Assembly: GCF_026151205.1 (NCBI RefSeq)
Contig: NC_087075.1
Coordinates: forward strand, 7,892,858 to 7,956,857
Reading direction: 5' to 3'
Source: Bolinopsis microptera
Taxonomy: Eukaryota > Ctenophora > Tentaculata > Lobata > Bolinopsidae
Length of the DNA: 64,000 nt
Shown here: in pieces, positions 1-9,544 of the stretch
Layout of the letters: every line of letters starts with the position of its first letter
Position numbering within the stretch: position 1 is the stretch's first letter
The notes under the pieces: generated by a model
What the model was told of the DNA's origin: nothing
The model's input: only the letters and a program-made list of their open reading frames with translations
Database searches by the model: none
Translations under genes and position numbers: made by a program

Positions 1-1335
1 TGAGAATGTGTCCAAACATCTTCCACCGCTGGTGTTCAATACGCTTGGATAACTTTTCAACTTTGCACCGTTCATACAATGCTTTGTTGCTTATCATACC
101 TTTAGGCCATTTGATGTTTAAAATGGACCTGAGGTGTCTACGATGGAGTGTGTCCATTTTCTCCATGGTTGCTTTCTTAGGACTCCAACTATTTGAGTTG
201 TAAATCAATACAGATACAACTTGAGCATCATATAACTTCAGCTTTCTTTCAAGGGAAATTTTCTTACCGGACAACCATACTTTTCCAAAGTTCTTAAAAG
301 CAATCTCAGCTAGGATTCTCCTTCTTTGAATGTCCTTCTCAGTGCAGAGTAAGGAACCTAGTGACTTGTTACTTCGCCATGGTTCGTTATTAGCTAATGG
401 CTGACCGTTTGTGTCTTTATCAGATTTTTTCGCCAGGTAGAAGGTACTGAATTCAGTTTTACTTTCGTTTACTTGGAGGTTCCAGTCTTTGAGAATCTCC
501 TTCGCTGTAGGAAGGAAAATTCTCAGTTTCTCGATGTCCTCGTCAGCAAAGTCACAATCGTCTGAATATTCCCACTCAGTAGGAAAACCTAGTTCTGATA
601 CTGGTGGGTTTGGTCTCCCGGATACAGCTCTGAGGTGGTGTAAGGCTGCTGCAAGAATAAGTGTGAATAGCTTTCCAGATAAAGTATAAACTGTCACCTT
701 GAAAGGCTCCGAGTAAACTTTCAAACTCTTCCGACAGTGAGGAGTTAACACGAACTCTAAGGAGAGTATTCGATAGAAGGTATTGAACTAAGCGAATGTC
801 GTCCTCCGAACAACCAGCATCCTTCAAAACATTGATGATAGTATCCCTTTTTACGGTATCAAAAGCTCTACTCATATCAATACCCATTTTGCTAAATGTC
901 CATTTCTTCCTCATCACAACAGATATAAGCATTCTCTGAGCCCACACAATGTCAGAGCAGCTCCTACCTCTCTTGTAAGCACTCTGCCATGGCATGGTGT
1001 AGTTGTCAATTCTACTCTCAACCCGTTTTAGGGCAATTTGAGTGAGCATCTTCCTCGATCCGTTTAACAGTGTAAGTGGTCTAAGGCTTGTGAGGGGACC
1101 TTTAGGTTTACCGGGCTTCTGTAGAGGAGTCACAATACCTTGTCCTATTGAACTTATGTATCTGTTCCCACTAAATGACTCATTAATTGCCTCAGCATAC
1201 TTCTCAAAAGTGATTGGAAAAAGTGTCTAGTGAAATAATTGATTTCTCCTGGAAATGAAAACTGTTTGAAGCCGACTCTATTTAAGACTTTGAGTGAGAA
1301 TAGATTGTACTCAGGCATGTTTTTATGCAAATCCA
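1..1335 (-). pseudogene. Decayed non-LTR (LINE) reverse transcriptase, 3' part leaving the window
   Basis: The minus strand reads as a broken reverse transcriptase of a LINE retroelement, which would copy its own RNA at a nicked target. Reading from high to low coordinates: a fingers region with TPLQKPGKPKGPLTSLRPL (about 1075-1133), motif A as GIDMSRAFDTV (about 862-895), motif B as GAFQGDSL with Phe replacing the usual Pro (about 685-710), and the catalytic box as YSDDCDF (about 545-575). A thumb and C-terminal tail then run off the left edge. The frame changes near 1215 and again near 690, where a few codons after QGDSL are also missing, so it cannot be active. The motif order makes the family call firm; the clade is not assigned. 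Confidence 0.85.
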
Positions 1336-1339
1336 ATAT

Positions 1340-2120
1340 CCATATAGGGTATGGACCTAGCTGAGGTCAGAGGTGACTTACAGCAAAAGAAATTCCCATA
1401 CTAACTTTGGCTATTTTAAAACTCTGATTCAATTTCGACTTAGGCCCTTTTAAAAAATAGTTTAGTTCACATAGGCTTTAATCTCTATTTAAAGCTATCC
1501 AGCAGGAATCGAAAAGGGCTTCTGTCAAGATAGGCCCTTTTGATTAATTTTAAAGCTTTCCAGGCCTTTTAAATTTAATAATATCCAAAGAGTCACAGTA
1601 CTATAGTACTATATTCAGTAGTGGACATAAGCCGATTAAAATAAAATCAAATTTCAACAGATGACTATTTTGGGACCATGTAGGTATGGTACCCCAGAAT
1701 ATCGAGTAGCCGTGTTGCAATTTAAAAGGGCTTAAGTCGACTGAGGCCCTTTTCATTTGTAGGTGACGAATTATCAACTTATCAAGTTGGGCATTGGAAG
1801 AGCAGATCGTTATAACGAGCCTTGCAAGCAGGGACATTCAACGTCCGACGAGTCCAGACCCGTTAATAACATAAAGGTGAGGGACTGACTTGCTTGAGTA
1901 AGTTATTAAAATTTGAATAAGATTGTAACGAGGTCTGATCGTCATCTTCTTACGCGTTTGATGTCTGTGTGAAGGTAAAATGGTGACATCCTCTGGATCA
2001 GGCAGAGGCGGTGACCCGGTGACCGACAACTAAGAATCTCTCATTCCGGGCTCCCACAGGTATCACATCTCATGGCCAAATCGATGACGAATCATTTGTG
2101 ATATGATCCATATTCTAACA
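1340..2120. other. No gene recognised
   Basis: AT-rich sequence with only short frames full of stops. A recurring phrase 'aggcccttt' (about 1442, 1530, 1745) suggests an old repeat, but I see no boundaries. Confidence 0.5.
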
Positions 2121-2123
2121 ATC

Positions 2124-2336
2124 CTAACAGCCGGACAACCAAAGAGTTAAGGAGTTATCTGACAGGGTGAGGTAGGCATAACAGAAACACATGTTAGGAG
2201 GGTTGTTCTTCCAGCATCGCCAAGCAGAGTAGAGGTCTGTATCTTTAGGCTTCTTTCTGGAGTAGATGTATCCGTCCATGTCCACCAGCTGTTGAGATCC
2301 TCCATGTCCTTCGATGAATTTGGAGAAAGCAGGCAA
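2124..2336 (-). pseudogene. FLYWCH-type zinc-finger fragment
   Basis: A 70-residue minus-strand frame contains a pattern like a FLYWCH zinc finger: LVDMDGYIYSRKK, then AWRC, then MCFCYAYLTL. In FLYWCH domains a Gly-aromatic pair, a Trp-x-Cys and a second Cys precede a His-x-His; the final His pair is not visible before the stop. FLYWCH modules occur in chromatin proteins and beside MULE-type transposases, so this may be a transposon relic. No splice partners or other domains were found nearby. The assignment rests on spacing of a few residues only. Confidence 0.45.
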
Positions 2337-2339
2337 TCA

Positions 2340-2960
2340 GGCATGTTGAACTGAAAACGATACTCTTCATGTTTCAATATATATGTACCAGGAGTGCGGT
2401 TGTATATTAACAGCTGATCAACTCTCGTACTTGTGATTGTATGCCTCGTATCACTCCCATTGCATGCACGGCTCACGTCCTTGGATACGAGAACCAGCCC
2501 CTTCCGGACCCGGCTCACGGCCGTTATGTGAACACATGCCGAGACCTTGAACACTTCTTAATACACTTCATAATACACAGCTACTCAACCTCAGAAGCTA
2601 ATCAGACGCTACCGAACATGGAATCCCTCGCTCGGGTGGTACAACGCAGTAGAGCCACGGCGTCCGGATCTGCACGGCACATGGAATGTTTAAAAGTTTA
2701 AAGTATCTCCAGAGGTTCTTAGTTGTCGGGGATATGTAATGATTGTTTCTTAGTTGTCGCAGTTGATTGGATTTCCCAAGCTAGCATGTTAATCAGTTAA
2801 CTAGGTAAAATTGACAGGTCCTTAGTTTTCCGTCGGCAGAGGTCGAGTGTTAAATAATATTGATTGAAAACAAAGTTTTCTTGCCGCTCTTAGAGTCCCA
2901 GACCCGTGACATATCAATCACGTTTTGAAGTTTTATTGTAGAACCTATGGCCATTGTATC
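2340..2960. other. No gene recognised
   Basis: A plus-strand open frame at 2441-2701 has no recognisable motif and no splice signals that fit a neighbour. Nothing else stands out before the duplicated flank of gene A begins. Confidence 0.5.
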
Positions 2961-2964
2961 TTAA

Positions 2965-3205
2965 TCTCATTATCAAATCTAAAGCTTCCCAATCAATACA
3001 ATTTAAACTAAATCGAGTTTAATTGGAAAAACTGCAAGTGGAAACCAAATTAAGAAATGCTAAACTATTTTCAGATTCTCTCACCTCTTTTGTTCGTCGA
3101 ATTCTCACAAATTTCATCGCATCTGCCGACAAACTATTCTCAATCAAACTCTTAAATAGAGTCCGCTCCAAACAGTTTTCATTTCTAGATTGACAAATTT
3201 TAGCA
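2965..3205 (+). promoter_or_regulatory. Duplicated 5' flank of gene A
   Basis: This flank matches 7990-8241 upstream of gene B over most of its length: 'aatctaaa', 'tttaatcgag', a 'cttttgttcg' block, 'atttcatygcatctg', and 'ctccaaacagttttcattt' just before each ATG. The duplication therefore carried promoter and 5' UTR with the gene. A TTAAATA stretch lies about 55 bases before the ATG in A and TTTAAATAAG about 65 before it in B; either could be a weak TATA-like element, but no start site can be fixed from sequence. Confidence 0.55.
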
Positions 3206-6200
3206 ATGCTTCGAATAATCCTTATCACAATTGCTATCTTAGCAGGTAAGAAAAAGTCTCATTTATCTTGTTGGATGCATTAAAAGTTTTTTCCCTTAAT
3301 ATTTTGGATTAATCTTATTATTAATTTTCAAACAAAAATTCATCAACCCCACAGAGCCTCGAGCTTTAGTATGGTCGAGGTCAGGGTCAGGGTCAGGGTC
3401 AGAGTTAGGGTCAGGGTCAGGGTCAGGGTCAGAGTCAGGGTCAGGGTTAGGGTCAGGGTCAGGGTCAGGGTCAGGGTCAGAGTTAGGGTCAGGGTCAGGG
3501 TCAGGGTCAGGGTCAGGGTCAGGGTCAGGGTCAGAGTCAGGGTCAGGGTTAGGGTCAGGGTTTTGGTCAGGGTCAGGGTCAGGGTCAGGGTCAGGGTCAG
3601 GGTCAGGGTCAGGGTCAGGGTCAGGGTCAGGGTCAGGGTCAGGGTCAGGGTCAGGGTTAGGGTCAGGGTCAGGGTCAGGGACAAACCCCCGTACAAGGAG
3701 CCGGCTCCTTGTACGATTTTCGTCACTTGTGAACAGAGAATTTAAGGCACGTGTTATAAACACATGGAATAGCTGGTATCGGCCGTTTGGAAATCGTACA
3801 ACGAGCCGGCTCAAAGTACGATGATAGAGGCTCAAAGTACGATGCTAGAGGCTCAAAGTACGATGCTAGAGGCTCAAAGTACGATGTTAGAGGCTCAAAG
3901 TACGATCGAGTCATATGACTTTTCACGTGATATTACCACGTTTTCTCGTGTCCTTGTCACGTGGGGGCTCAAAGTACGATCATGGGGCTCAAAGTACGGG
4001 GGTTTACATTGGGGGTAGGAGGACCGTACAAGGAGCCGACTCTTTGTACGATTTTCGTCACTTGTGACCAAAAACCTGACACCCCGTGGTTTGTCTTGCG
4101 CTTGTACCACGTGCCCTGGTCATGAGTCAGGGTCAGGGTCAGGGTCAGGGTCAGGGTCAGGGTCAGGGTCAGGGTCAGGGTCAGGATCAGGGTCAGGGTC
4201 AGGATCAGGGTCAGGATCAGGATCAGGGTCAGGGTCAGGATCAGGGCCAGGATCAGGGTCAGGGTCAGGGTCAGGGTCAGGATCAGGGTTAGGGTCAGGG
4301 TCAGGGTCAGGGACAAACCCCCGTACAAGGAGCCGGCTCCTTGTACGATTTTCGTCACTTGTGAACAGAGAATTTAAGGCACGTGTTATAAACACATGGA
4401 ATAGCTGTCAGGGTCAGGGTCAGGGTCAGGGTCAGGATCAGGGTCAGGGTCAGGGTCAGGGTCAGGGTCAGGGTCAGGATCAGGGTCAGGGTCAGGGTCA
4501 GGGTCAGGGTCAGGGTCAGGGTCAGGGTCAGGGTCAGGGTCAGGGTCAGGGTCAGGGTCAGGGTCAGGGTCAGGGTCAGGGTCAGGGTCAGGGTCAGGGT
4601 CAGGGTTTTAGCACGAGATAAGATACCCCCCCCCTCCCCCCACGTTAACAGATATAACTCCCTCCCCCCTGTTAACAGATATATACCCCCCCCCCCCCCC
4701 CAGATATAACTCCCTCCCCACAGGAGCTGAGACCTACATACAGTATCTCACGTGTAACATGATGTACTTTCGTAAATACTCGTGTGACAAGTCCAACCTG
4801 TGTTTCTACGGGTGCAACAAGGGACATTGCTGGAGTCAGTGTAATGCTGTGGGGGCCATCACGTGGGATGGTCCCCCCGGCACGTGCCATACTGAGTATG
4901 TTTCTTCTTTACACATGTTTAAATGTATTATTATAAACTCATCGAATTTTTCATAAGTTTTATCATCAACATTAATCTCACCCTCACCCACATGATACTT
5001 AATCGACTATTGAGTGACTGCCTTATCTTATATTTGATCCTTCGAACAGCTGTTGAGCAATGAAACGCAAACATAATCTTAGCAAAATGAATATATTTCT
5101 TTTATCTTCAGCATTTAATCAGTCACATAATCTGAGAATATCAATGGTTAGTTTGAAAATGTCAAAAATTCTCATCAAAAATGTAGTAAAGTCTCAAAAA
5201 ATTAATTTAGCATCTCGTAAAAATGGAATAGTTAAAAATCGGAACAAAATTAATGGCATATACTATAATAATGTGGAGTCTGCAGTAGTTCATTAAATCA
5301 AAAAGACGCAATTCAAAAATTGATAGACTGCATATATAAACAAAAAATGGACGATTTAAAAATAAAATTCGGGACACCATGAAAAATTAGCTTCCAGAAA
5401 CGGAATTCACATTGTTCAGGCCAAACGGATAAAGTGTCTTCAATTTGTTAATATAAAACTGTTCTGACTTTCTAATATTATCTGGGGATGTAGAACACAA
5501 AATATCAAAATGGAAACTTTCATTGAAATCAGATCTCTCCCTCAAATTATGAACTGAAAAAAGATGTGCCCCTAAAACATTCTCGTCATCAAAATCTCTG
5601 TGGCTCTCAACATTCCCCTTACTACTCGCCTCTAAAATCTCATAATATTTACTGCGATGACCATTCACACGTTGGCTGAGGCTGGTGACTGTTTTTCCCA
5701 CGTATACGTTATTAACAGTACAAAGTTTGCACGTCGCGCCGTACACAATGTTGCGTGTCTTACAGTTACCACCTTGAGTTCTGACTGAGTGTCCATTATT
5801 GGAGACCATGGAATTGCCACTAACAAGGTGACAAGTTTGGCAGGGTCTGCCTTTCTTCTTCTCACCAGGTTTGGTGCATGGGTCAGTTGTTCTTGACTCT
5901 GAACCTAAGGCAAGCTTCTTTCTCTTGAATAAAGTGTCCTTTAAGTTAGGGGCTCGCCTGGTCACCACTTGGAGTTTAGGGATCCTCTCAGGGTTCTCAC
6001 TGCTCCATGTACGGCTATTTGAGATGATGTTACTGGCCTCTTTAGCCTTTTCCTTGGTTTCCTCATAGCCCGCACCGAATGTAACAATCCATGGTGTGAA
6101 AGAAGGGGGACCCTGATCCTTTGCCTTGTACTGTAAAGTTCTTGGTATCGATCTGACATCACTGATGACCTCTCTCACCATATCAGTAGGATATGAAGAC

Positions 6201-7778
6201 CGTTCAAAAAACAACTGAAGCTCTGCCAATCTCTCATCCAGCAAGACGTCATCATTGATTATCCTTCTGTATCGAAGTGCCTGTGAGAAGACTATACTCC
6301 GGAAGGTATGTCGTGGATGGAAACTTGAGAATTCAAGATACCTGTTGGCGTCAGTAGGTTTCCTAAACAGATCTGTTGTGAGTCTCCCTCCAACAAACTT
6401 GTACTGAATGTCCAGGAACTGAGTGAACTCCGTGATTGGTTTCACTTCGTATGTAATATCTAAGCCATAGTTATCAACCATCTTACTGCGTAATGACCCT
6501 ACCCATTCTTCAAAACCAATCATAGAACCTCTCCACATACCTTGGCCCGAAATATCATCCACAAACCGATCAAGGTTCTTGAGCTCCTCTGGTCTAACAA
6601 CCGGGTCGTAAACCAGACTCTTTAGGACAAAGAACAAAGCAATGTTACCGCAATCCACTGAATTGATACCTCCAGTGGGTACACCGTTAACGACCTCATA
6701 CCAGTTGTCTGCATTCTTCAAGACTGCCGAATCAAAACTAAGCTGTATCAGTCCCTTCAGCCAAGTCCTGAACTCCTCAGACCAATCTGGTCTACACGAC
6801 TCCATAGCATCATCTAAGGCTGACATCACCAAGCTATGTTGCAGAGAATCGTATAGAGAAACAATATCAATACTGAAGCTGATCCAAGTATCGACTACTT
6901 GTCCGGAAGCTGCCAATTCCTCGAGTTTTATGAGAGCTGCAGTTGAATCTTTAACAAGATCTATACAGTAATCCCTGGCAAGAGGTCCCAACCACTTCCA
7001 AACAACAAACTTATCTGATCTTGCAGTTACTCCTCTAGAGAGATCAGTCACGAATCGACTGGGTGGAATCTTTTTCTCTCTAATTTCAGTCTCAGTCAGC
7101 TTGTGAATTTTCAGTAATGGGTAACCATACGGAATATCGGGCTTGACTAGATCTGAAGTGCTCTGTGAAAGAGTGTCCCGATCAGACTTCTGAATCAAAC
7201 CAACCACACACTTAGACTGTTCACCACTTACATACTTCCGCTCCAAACCAGATGACCACAGCTCTAACAACCTCCCTCTCAAAGATCCAGTAGGATCAGT
7301 TTGCAAAGGTCTGTATCTCAAAGGGTCCTCAACTTTGGCAGTAGTGATATCCTTGATTATCTGAGGGGTGACAATGATTATCGCACCGCCCTTATCAGCC
7401 GATGTTATTGCTATTAAGCCATCCTTGAGTGACTGCTAAGTGAGTGACTGCTAAGTGAGTGACTGCTAAGGTTAAGTTTGATGCAAGTTTTGAACGAGGT
7501 ACTCACTTCAGAAACTACACAATACACATCAAATAGTCAAATACGCACCACATAATATAATTTGTTGTCACATATTCAGAACGAACTGGTATTTCTATTC
7601 ACTTCCTATCCTAATTTCAGAAATTAATTCTAATTACTAATTACTATTTGTTACAAATTTCAGTTTTAACCCAATTGAGTGGTGCTATTCGAGCGGGGAA
7701 GACACAACCTGTAATGTAGACTCCGACTGTTTGAAAGTGAATAAGAACAGTTGTAGCGGCGCCTGCTCTGTTGGTTAA
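3206..7778 (+). CDS. Cysteine-rich secreted peptide A (three exons)
   Basis: Exons 3206-3245, 4724-4895 and 7664-7778 give a 108-residue product. Introns start GTAAG and GTATGT and end CACAG and TTTCAG; phases 1 and 2 join cleanly. Exon 1 encodes a hydrophobic signal peptide beginning MLRIILITIAILAG. The mature part has 12 cysteines, seven in exon 2 (around CFYGCNKGHCWSQC and WDGPPGTCHT) and five in exon 3 (ending CSGACSVG), enough for six disulfides. It is secreted; function unknown. The CxxGxCWxxC pattern recalls small disulfide-rich invertebrate peptides such as defence or venom-like proteins, but I make no family claim. A polyadenylation signal lies at 7933. Intron 1 holds GGGTCA arrays and intron 2 an antisense Penelope-like element. 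Gene B is its paralogue. Confidence 0.85.
3378..3680 (+). repeat. GGGTCA array 1 (intron 1 of gene A)
   Basis: About 50 tandem hexamers GGGTCA with interspersed variants GAGTCA, GAGTTA and GGGTTA, the last being the telomere-type TTAGGG unit. Long open frames across it (Pro-Asp, Thr-Leu, Arg-Val dipeptides) are artefacts of the 6-bp period. Confidence 0.95.
3681..3775. repeat. 95-bp duplicated block, copy 1, with a 26-bp perfect palindrome
   Basis: The block from ACAAACCCCCGTAC to ATGGAATAGCTG recurs at 4313-4407 with no difference that I can see. It holds a loopless palindrome at 3690-3715 with half-site CGTACAAGGAGCC. Each copy directly follows a GGGTCA array. Confidence 0.9.
3807..4003. 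repeat. 21-bp tandem repeat with GGCTCAAAGTACG core
   Basis: Five copies of GGCTCAAAGTACG spaced 21-22 bp apart (about 3807-3905), then two more after a spacer (about 3967 and 3987). The core is half of the neighbouring CGTAC...GTACG palindrome with small changes, so the tandem repeat probably grew from it. A degraded palindrome lies at 4025-4050. Confidence 0.85.
4126..4312 (+). repeat. GGGTCA array 2 (intron 1 of gene A)
   Basis: About 31 hexamers GGGTCA, mixed with GGATCA, one GGCCAGGATCA and one GGGTTA. Confidence 0.95.
4313..4407. repeat. 95-bp duplicated block, copy 2
   Basis: Second copy of 3681-3775, palindrome at 4322-4347. It separates arrays 2 and 3. Confidence 0.9.
4407..4606 (+). 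repeat. GGGTCA array 3 (intron 1 of gene A)
   Basis: About 33 hexamers, nearly homogeneous GGGTCA with two GGATCA variants. It ends at GGGTTTTAGCACG. Confidence 0.95.
4621..4720. repeat. C-rich tract with duplicated GTTAACAGATATA unit
   Basis: Poly-C runs alternate with AGATATAACTCCCTCCCC. The last C-rich run is the polypyrimidine tract of the exon 2 acceptor of gene A (AG at 4722-4723). Confidence 0.8.
5022..7440 (-). mobile_element. Penelope-like retroelement, 5'-truncated, in intron 2 of gene A
   Basis: A ~2.4-kb insertion, antisense to gene A, carries a Penelope-type ORF (5387-7432) and a ~365-bp 3' UTR. The 11-mer TGAGTGACTGC occurs at 5011-5021 and again at the other junction, where it sits in a 15-bp unit repeated three times (7426-7470); this fits a target duplication or terminal-repeat remnant. 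The paralogous intron in gene B (8864-9006) is only 143 bp and lacks it, so the insertion came after the duplication. Confidence 0.85.
5387..7432 (-). CDS. Penelope-like reverse transcriptase with GIY-YIG endonuclease
   Basis: An open frame of about 682 codons, lacking a proper start because of 5' truncation (stop at 7436-7438). It begins in the N-terminal RT region (ITSADKGGAIII), then motif A (FSIDIVSLYDSL, about 6845-6880), motif B (GVPTGGINSVDCGNIAL, about 6640-6690), catalytic box RFVDDISG (about 6545-6570), TDLFRKPTDANRYL and FSSFHPRHTF, typical of Penelope-like elements. The C-terminal domain has a CxxC knuckle and GIY-YIG signatures IVYGATC and VYVGKT (about 5690-5755), with an Arg and Asn-Gly-His following. 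No internal stop is seen, so it is recent or still constrained. It would nick DNA and prime reverse transcription in the nucleus. Confidence 0.92.
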   Translation of the reverse strand, partial: SLKDGLIAITSADKGGAIIIVTPQIIKDITTAKVEDPLRYRPLQTDPTGSLRGRLLELWSSGLERKYVSGEQSKCVVGLIQKSDRDTLSQSTSDLVKPDIPYGYPLLKIHKLTETEIREKKIPPSRFVTDLSRGVTARSDKFVVWKWLGPLARDYCIDLVKDSTAALIKLEELAASGQVVDTWISFSIDIVSLYDSLQHSLVMSALDDAMESCRPDWSEEFRTWLKGLIQLSFDSAVLKNADNWYEVVNGVPTGGINSVDCGNIALFFVLKSLVYDPVVRPEELKNLDRFVDDISGQGMWRGSMIGFEEWVGSLRSKMVDNYGLDITYEVKPITEFTQFLDIQYKFVGGRLTTDLFRKPTDANRYLEFSSFHPRHTFRSIVFSQALRYRRIINDDVLLDERLAELQLFFERSSYPTDMVREVISDVRSIPRTLQYKAKDQGPPSFTPWIVTFGAGYEETKEKAKEASNIISNSRTWSSENPERIPKLQVVTRRAPNLKDTLFKRKKLALGSESRTTDPCTKPGEKKKGRPCQTCHLVSGNSMVSNNGHSVRTQGGNCKTRNIVYGATCKLCTVNNVYVGKTVTSLSQRVNGHRSKYYEILEASSKGNVESHRDFDDENVLGAHLFSVHNLRERSDFNESFHFDILCSTSPDNIRKSEQFYINKLKTLYPFGLNNVNSVSGS
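7426..7470. repeat. 15-bp unit x3 at the Penelope-like element junction
   Basis: TGAGTGACTGCTAAG occurs three times head to tail. Its first 11 bases are also at 5011-5021 on the other side of the element. Confidence 0.85.
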
Positions 7779-7782
7779 AACG

Positions 7783-7824
7783 TGACGTCAGAGTGGTGAC
7801 GTCATGATATGTCATATGACGTCA
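7783..7824. promoter_or_regulatory. Cluster of three CRE palindromes after gene A
   Basis: TGACGTCA occurs at 7783-7790, 7797-7804 and 7817-7824, starting five bases after the stop codon. These are perfect CREB/ATF-type sites by sequence. Because they sit in the 3' UTR their use is uncertain. The matching place in gene B has lost the motif. Confidence 0.45.
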
Positions 7825-7932
7825 TGAGATCAGATTCAACATTCCATTTATAATTCGTATTTGCTGTTGTTGAAATGAATAGTTCGTTTTACTTTGGTTT
7901 CTTGTCTTATCGTTCAGACATGAGACAATATT

Positions 7933-7938
7933 AATAAA
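7933..7938 (+). promoter_or_regulatory. Polyadenylation signal of gene A
   Basis: AATAAA 155 bases after the stop codon of gene A. Confidence 0.55.
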
Positions 7939-8241
7939 CTAAAATGCAAGGCATCCATGGCCACTGCATTGCACTGCATTATAATAGAGTTTTCAAATCT
8001 AAACCTGTCCAATAAATCAATTTAATCAAGTTTAAATCAGTTTAATCGAGTTCAAATCAAATGAACTAGAAGTGAAAATGAAATCAAGTGGTGTTGTACT
8101 GTAGCTAGATTCTCATTTTTCTTTTGTTCGCAAAACTCTCAACAATTTCATTGCATCTGTCGACATCCTATTTTTAAATAAGATTTTGAACTGACATTAT
8201 AGCTCCAAACAGTTTTCATTTCTAGATTGACAAATTTAGCG

Positions 8242-9121
8242 ATGCTTCGAATAATTCTAATCGCAATTGCTATTTTAGCAGGTAAGAAATTCGTATTTTA
8301 TACTTATTGGATGCATTTAAAGTATGTAGTTTCCTATTAATTGTTCAGACTGATCCTATTATTAATTCTTGTGAGGGAGTCAGGGGGTCCGGGGGGTCAG
8401 GGTCAGGGTGTCAGGGTCAGGGTCAGGGGATCAGGGTCAGGGTCAGGGGGTCTGGGTCAGGGGGTCAGGGTCAGGGGCCAGGGTCAGGGGGTCAGGGTCA
8501 GGGTCAGGCGGTCAGGGTCAGGGTCAGGGTCAGGGTCAGGGTCAGGGTCAGGGTCAGGGTCAGGGTCAGGGTCAGGGTCAGGGTCAGGGTCAGGGTCAGG
8601 GTCAGGGTCAGGGTCAGGGTCAGGGTCAGGGTCAGGGTCAGGGTCAGGGTCAGGGTCAGGGTCAGAAAGAAGGTAAACAGATTTATCCCCGCAGTAACTG
8701 AAACACAGCAGTACGAAACCTGCAACCTCCAATTTGTGGACGACTACACGTGTAACAAAGATAACCTCTGTTACTATGGTTGCCACAAGGGGTATTGTTG
8801 GAGTCAGTGTAATGGTTTGAGCGAGATGATTTGGGATGGTCCCCCCGGCACATGTCATACTGGGTGGGGTTTTAACATTATTTTACATAAATTAATATTG
8901 TATCTTCCAATTATGACATTATATTATCGATACCATGCTTCCAACAATTTTATTACAACTTATTGCTAAATACTAATTACTCATTACTAATTACTACTAA
9001 TTTCAGTTATCCGCACATTGAATGGTGTTGGTCAAGTGGGGCAGACTCTGCCTGCATGATAGACTCCGACTGTGAGAAAGTAAAGAATAACAGCTGCAGA
9101 GGAACTTGCTCTGTTGGTTAA
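8242..9121 (+). CDS. Cysteine-rich secreted peptide B (three exons)
   Basis: Exons 8242-8281, 8695-8863 and 9007-9121 give a 107-residue product with the same phases (1, 2) as gene A. Exon 1 encodes the signal peptide MLRIILIAIAILA; exon 2 has CYYGCHKGYCWSQC and WDGPPGTCHT; exon 3 has WCWSSG and ends CRGTCSVG. All 12 cysteines match gene A in position, while the residues between them differ freely, as in disulfide-framed secreted peptides under diversification. Donors are GTAAG and GTGGGG, acceptors CGCAG and TTTCAG. Intron 1 is largely a GGGTCA array (8390-8665); intron 2 is short. Function unknown. No AATAAA was found close downstream. Confidence 0.85.
8390..8665 (+). repeat. GGGTCA array 4 (intron 1 of gene B)
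   Basis: The left third has variant spacing with extra G residues (GGGGGTCA, GGGGATCA, GGGGCCA); the right two-thirds is a homogeneous run of about 25 GGGTCA. It occupies the same intron as arrays 1-3 in gene A. Confidence 0.95.
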
Positions 9122-9544
9122 CTACGTGTAGTCAGAGTAATGGGAGGGCAACAGACGACCACATCTCTTGTACAATAGTTTAATACTGTTTAATTTAAAT
9201 TAGCTGGTCGTTTCACTTTGTTATCTTGACTAATTGTAAAGCAAATTTATCAAATAACTCCCACACATTTTACTGCATCTACATCTGTTCTACATCTGTT
9301 CACATAATAGAAAGGGGGCAGATCTAGATGTAACCATTCTTATTTCTTGACCGGCAGATCTAAGTGACTTGATCCATGGATTTCAGTAGATTAACTGAAA
9401 TGTTTCAGCTAGGGTATAGTTCACAATAATAATAGCTATAGAATGTCACTGCCACATACCTGCTACATACCTACAATCATAGCATAAGAATCAACGTTTC
9501 ACTTAGTAAACTGACATGGTTTACCCATCGTTTTGCTTCTTAAG
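9122..9544. other. 3' flank of gene B, no gene recognised
   Basis: AT-rich DNA with no motif beyond short direct repeats such as 'acatctgttc' x2 at 9281-9300. Confidence 0.5.

Noticed and set aside
3296-4621. Long open frames of Pro-Asp, Thr-Leu, Gly-Gln, Gly-Ser and Arg-Val dipeptides
   Set aside because: They arise in every frame from the 6-bp GGGTCA period and lie within intron 1 of gene A; the same holds for 8307-8969.
5060-5296. Plus-strand 78-codon frame
   Set aside because: Lies in the antisense 3' UTR of the Penelope-like element; Lys/Asn-rich composition reflects AT-rich DNA.
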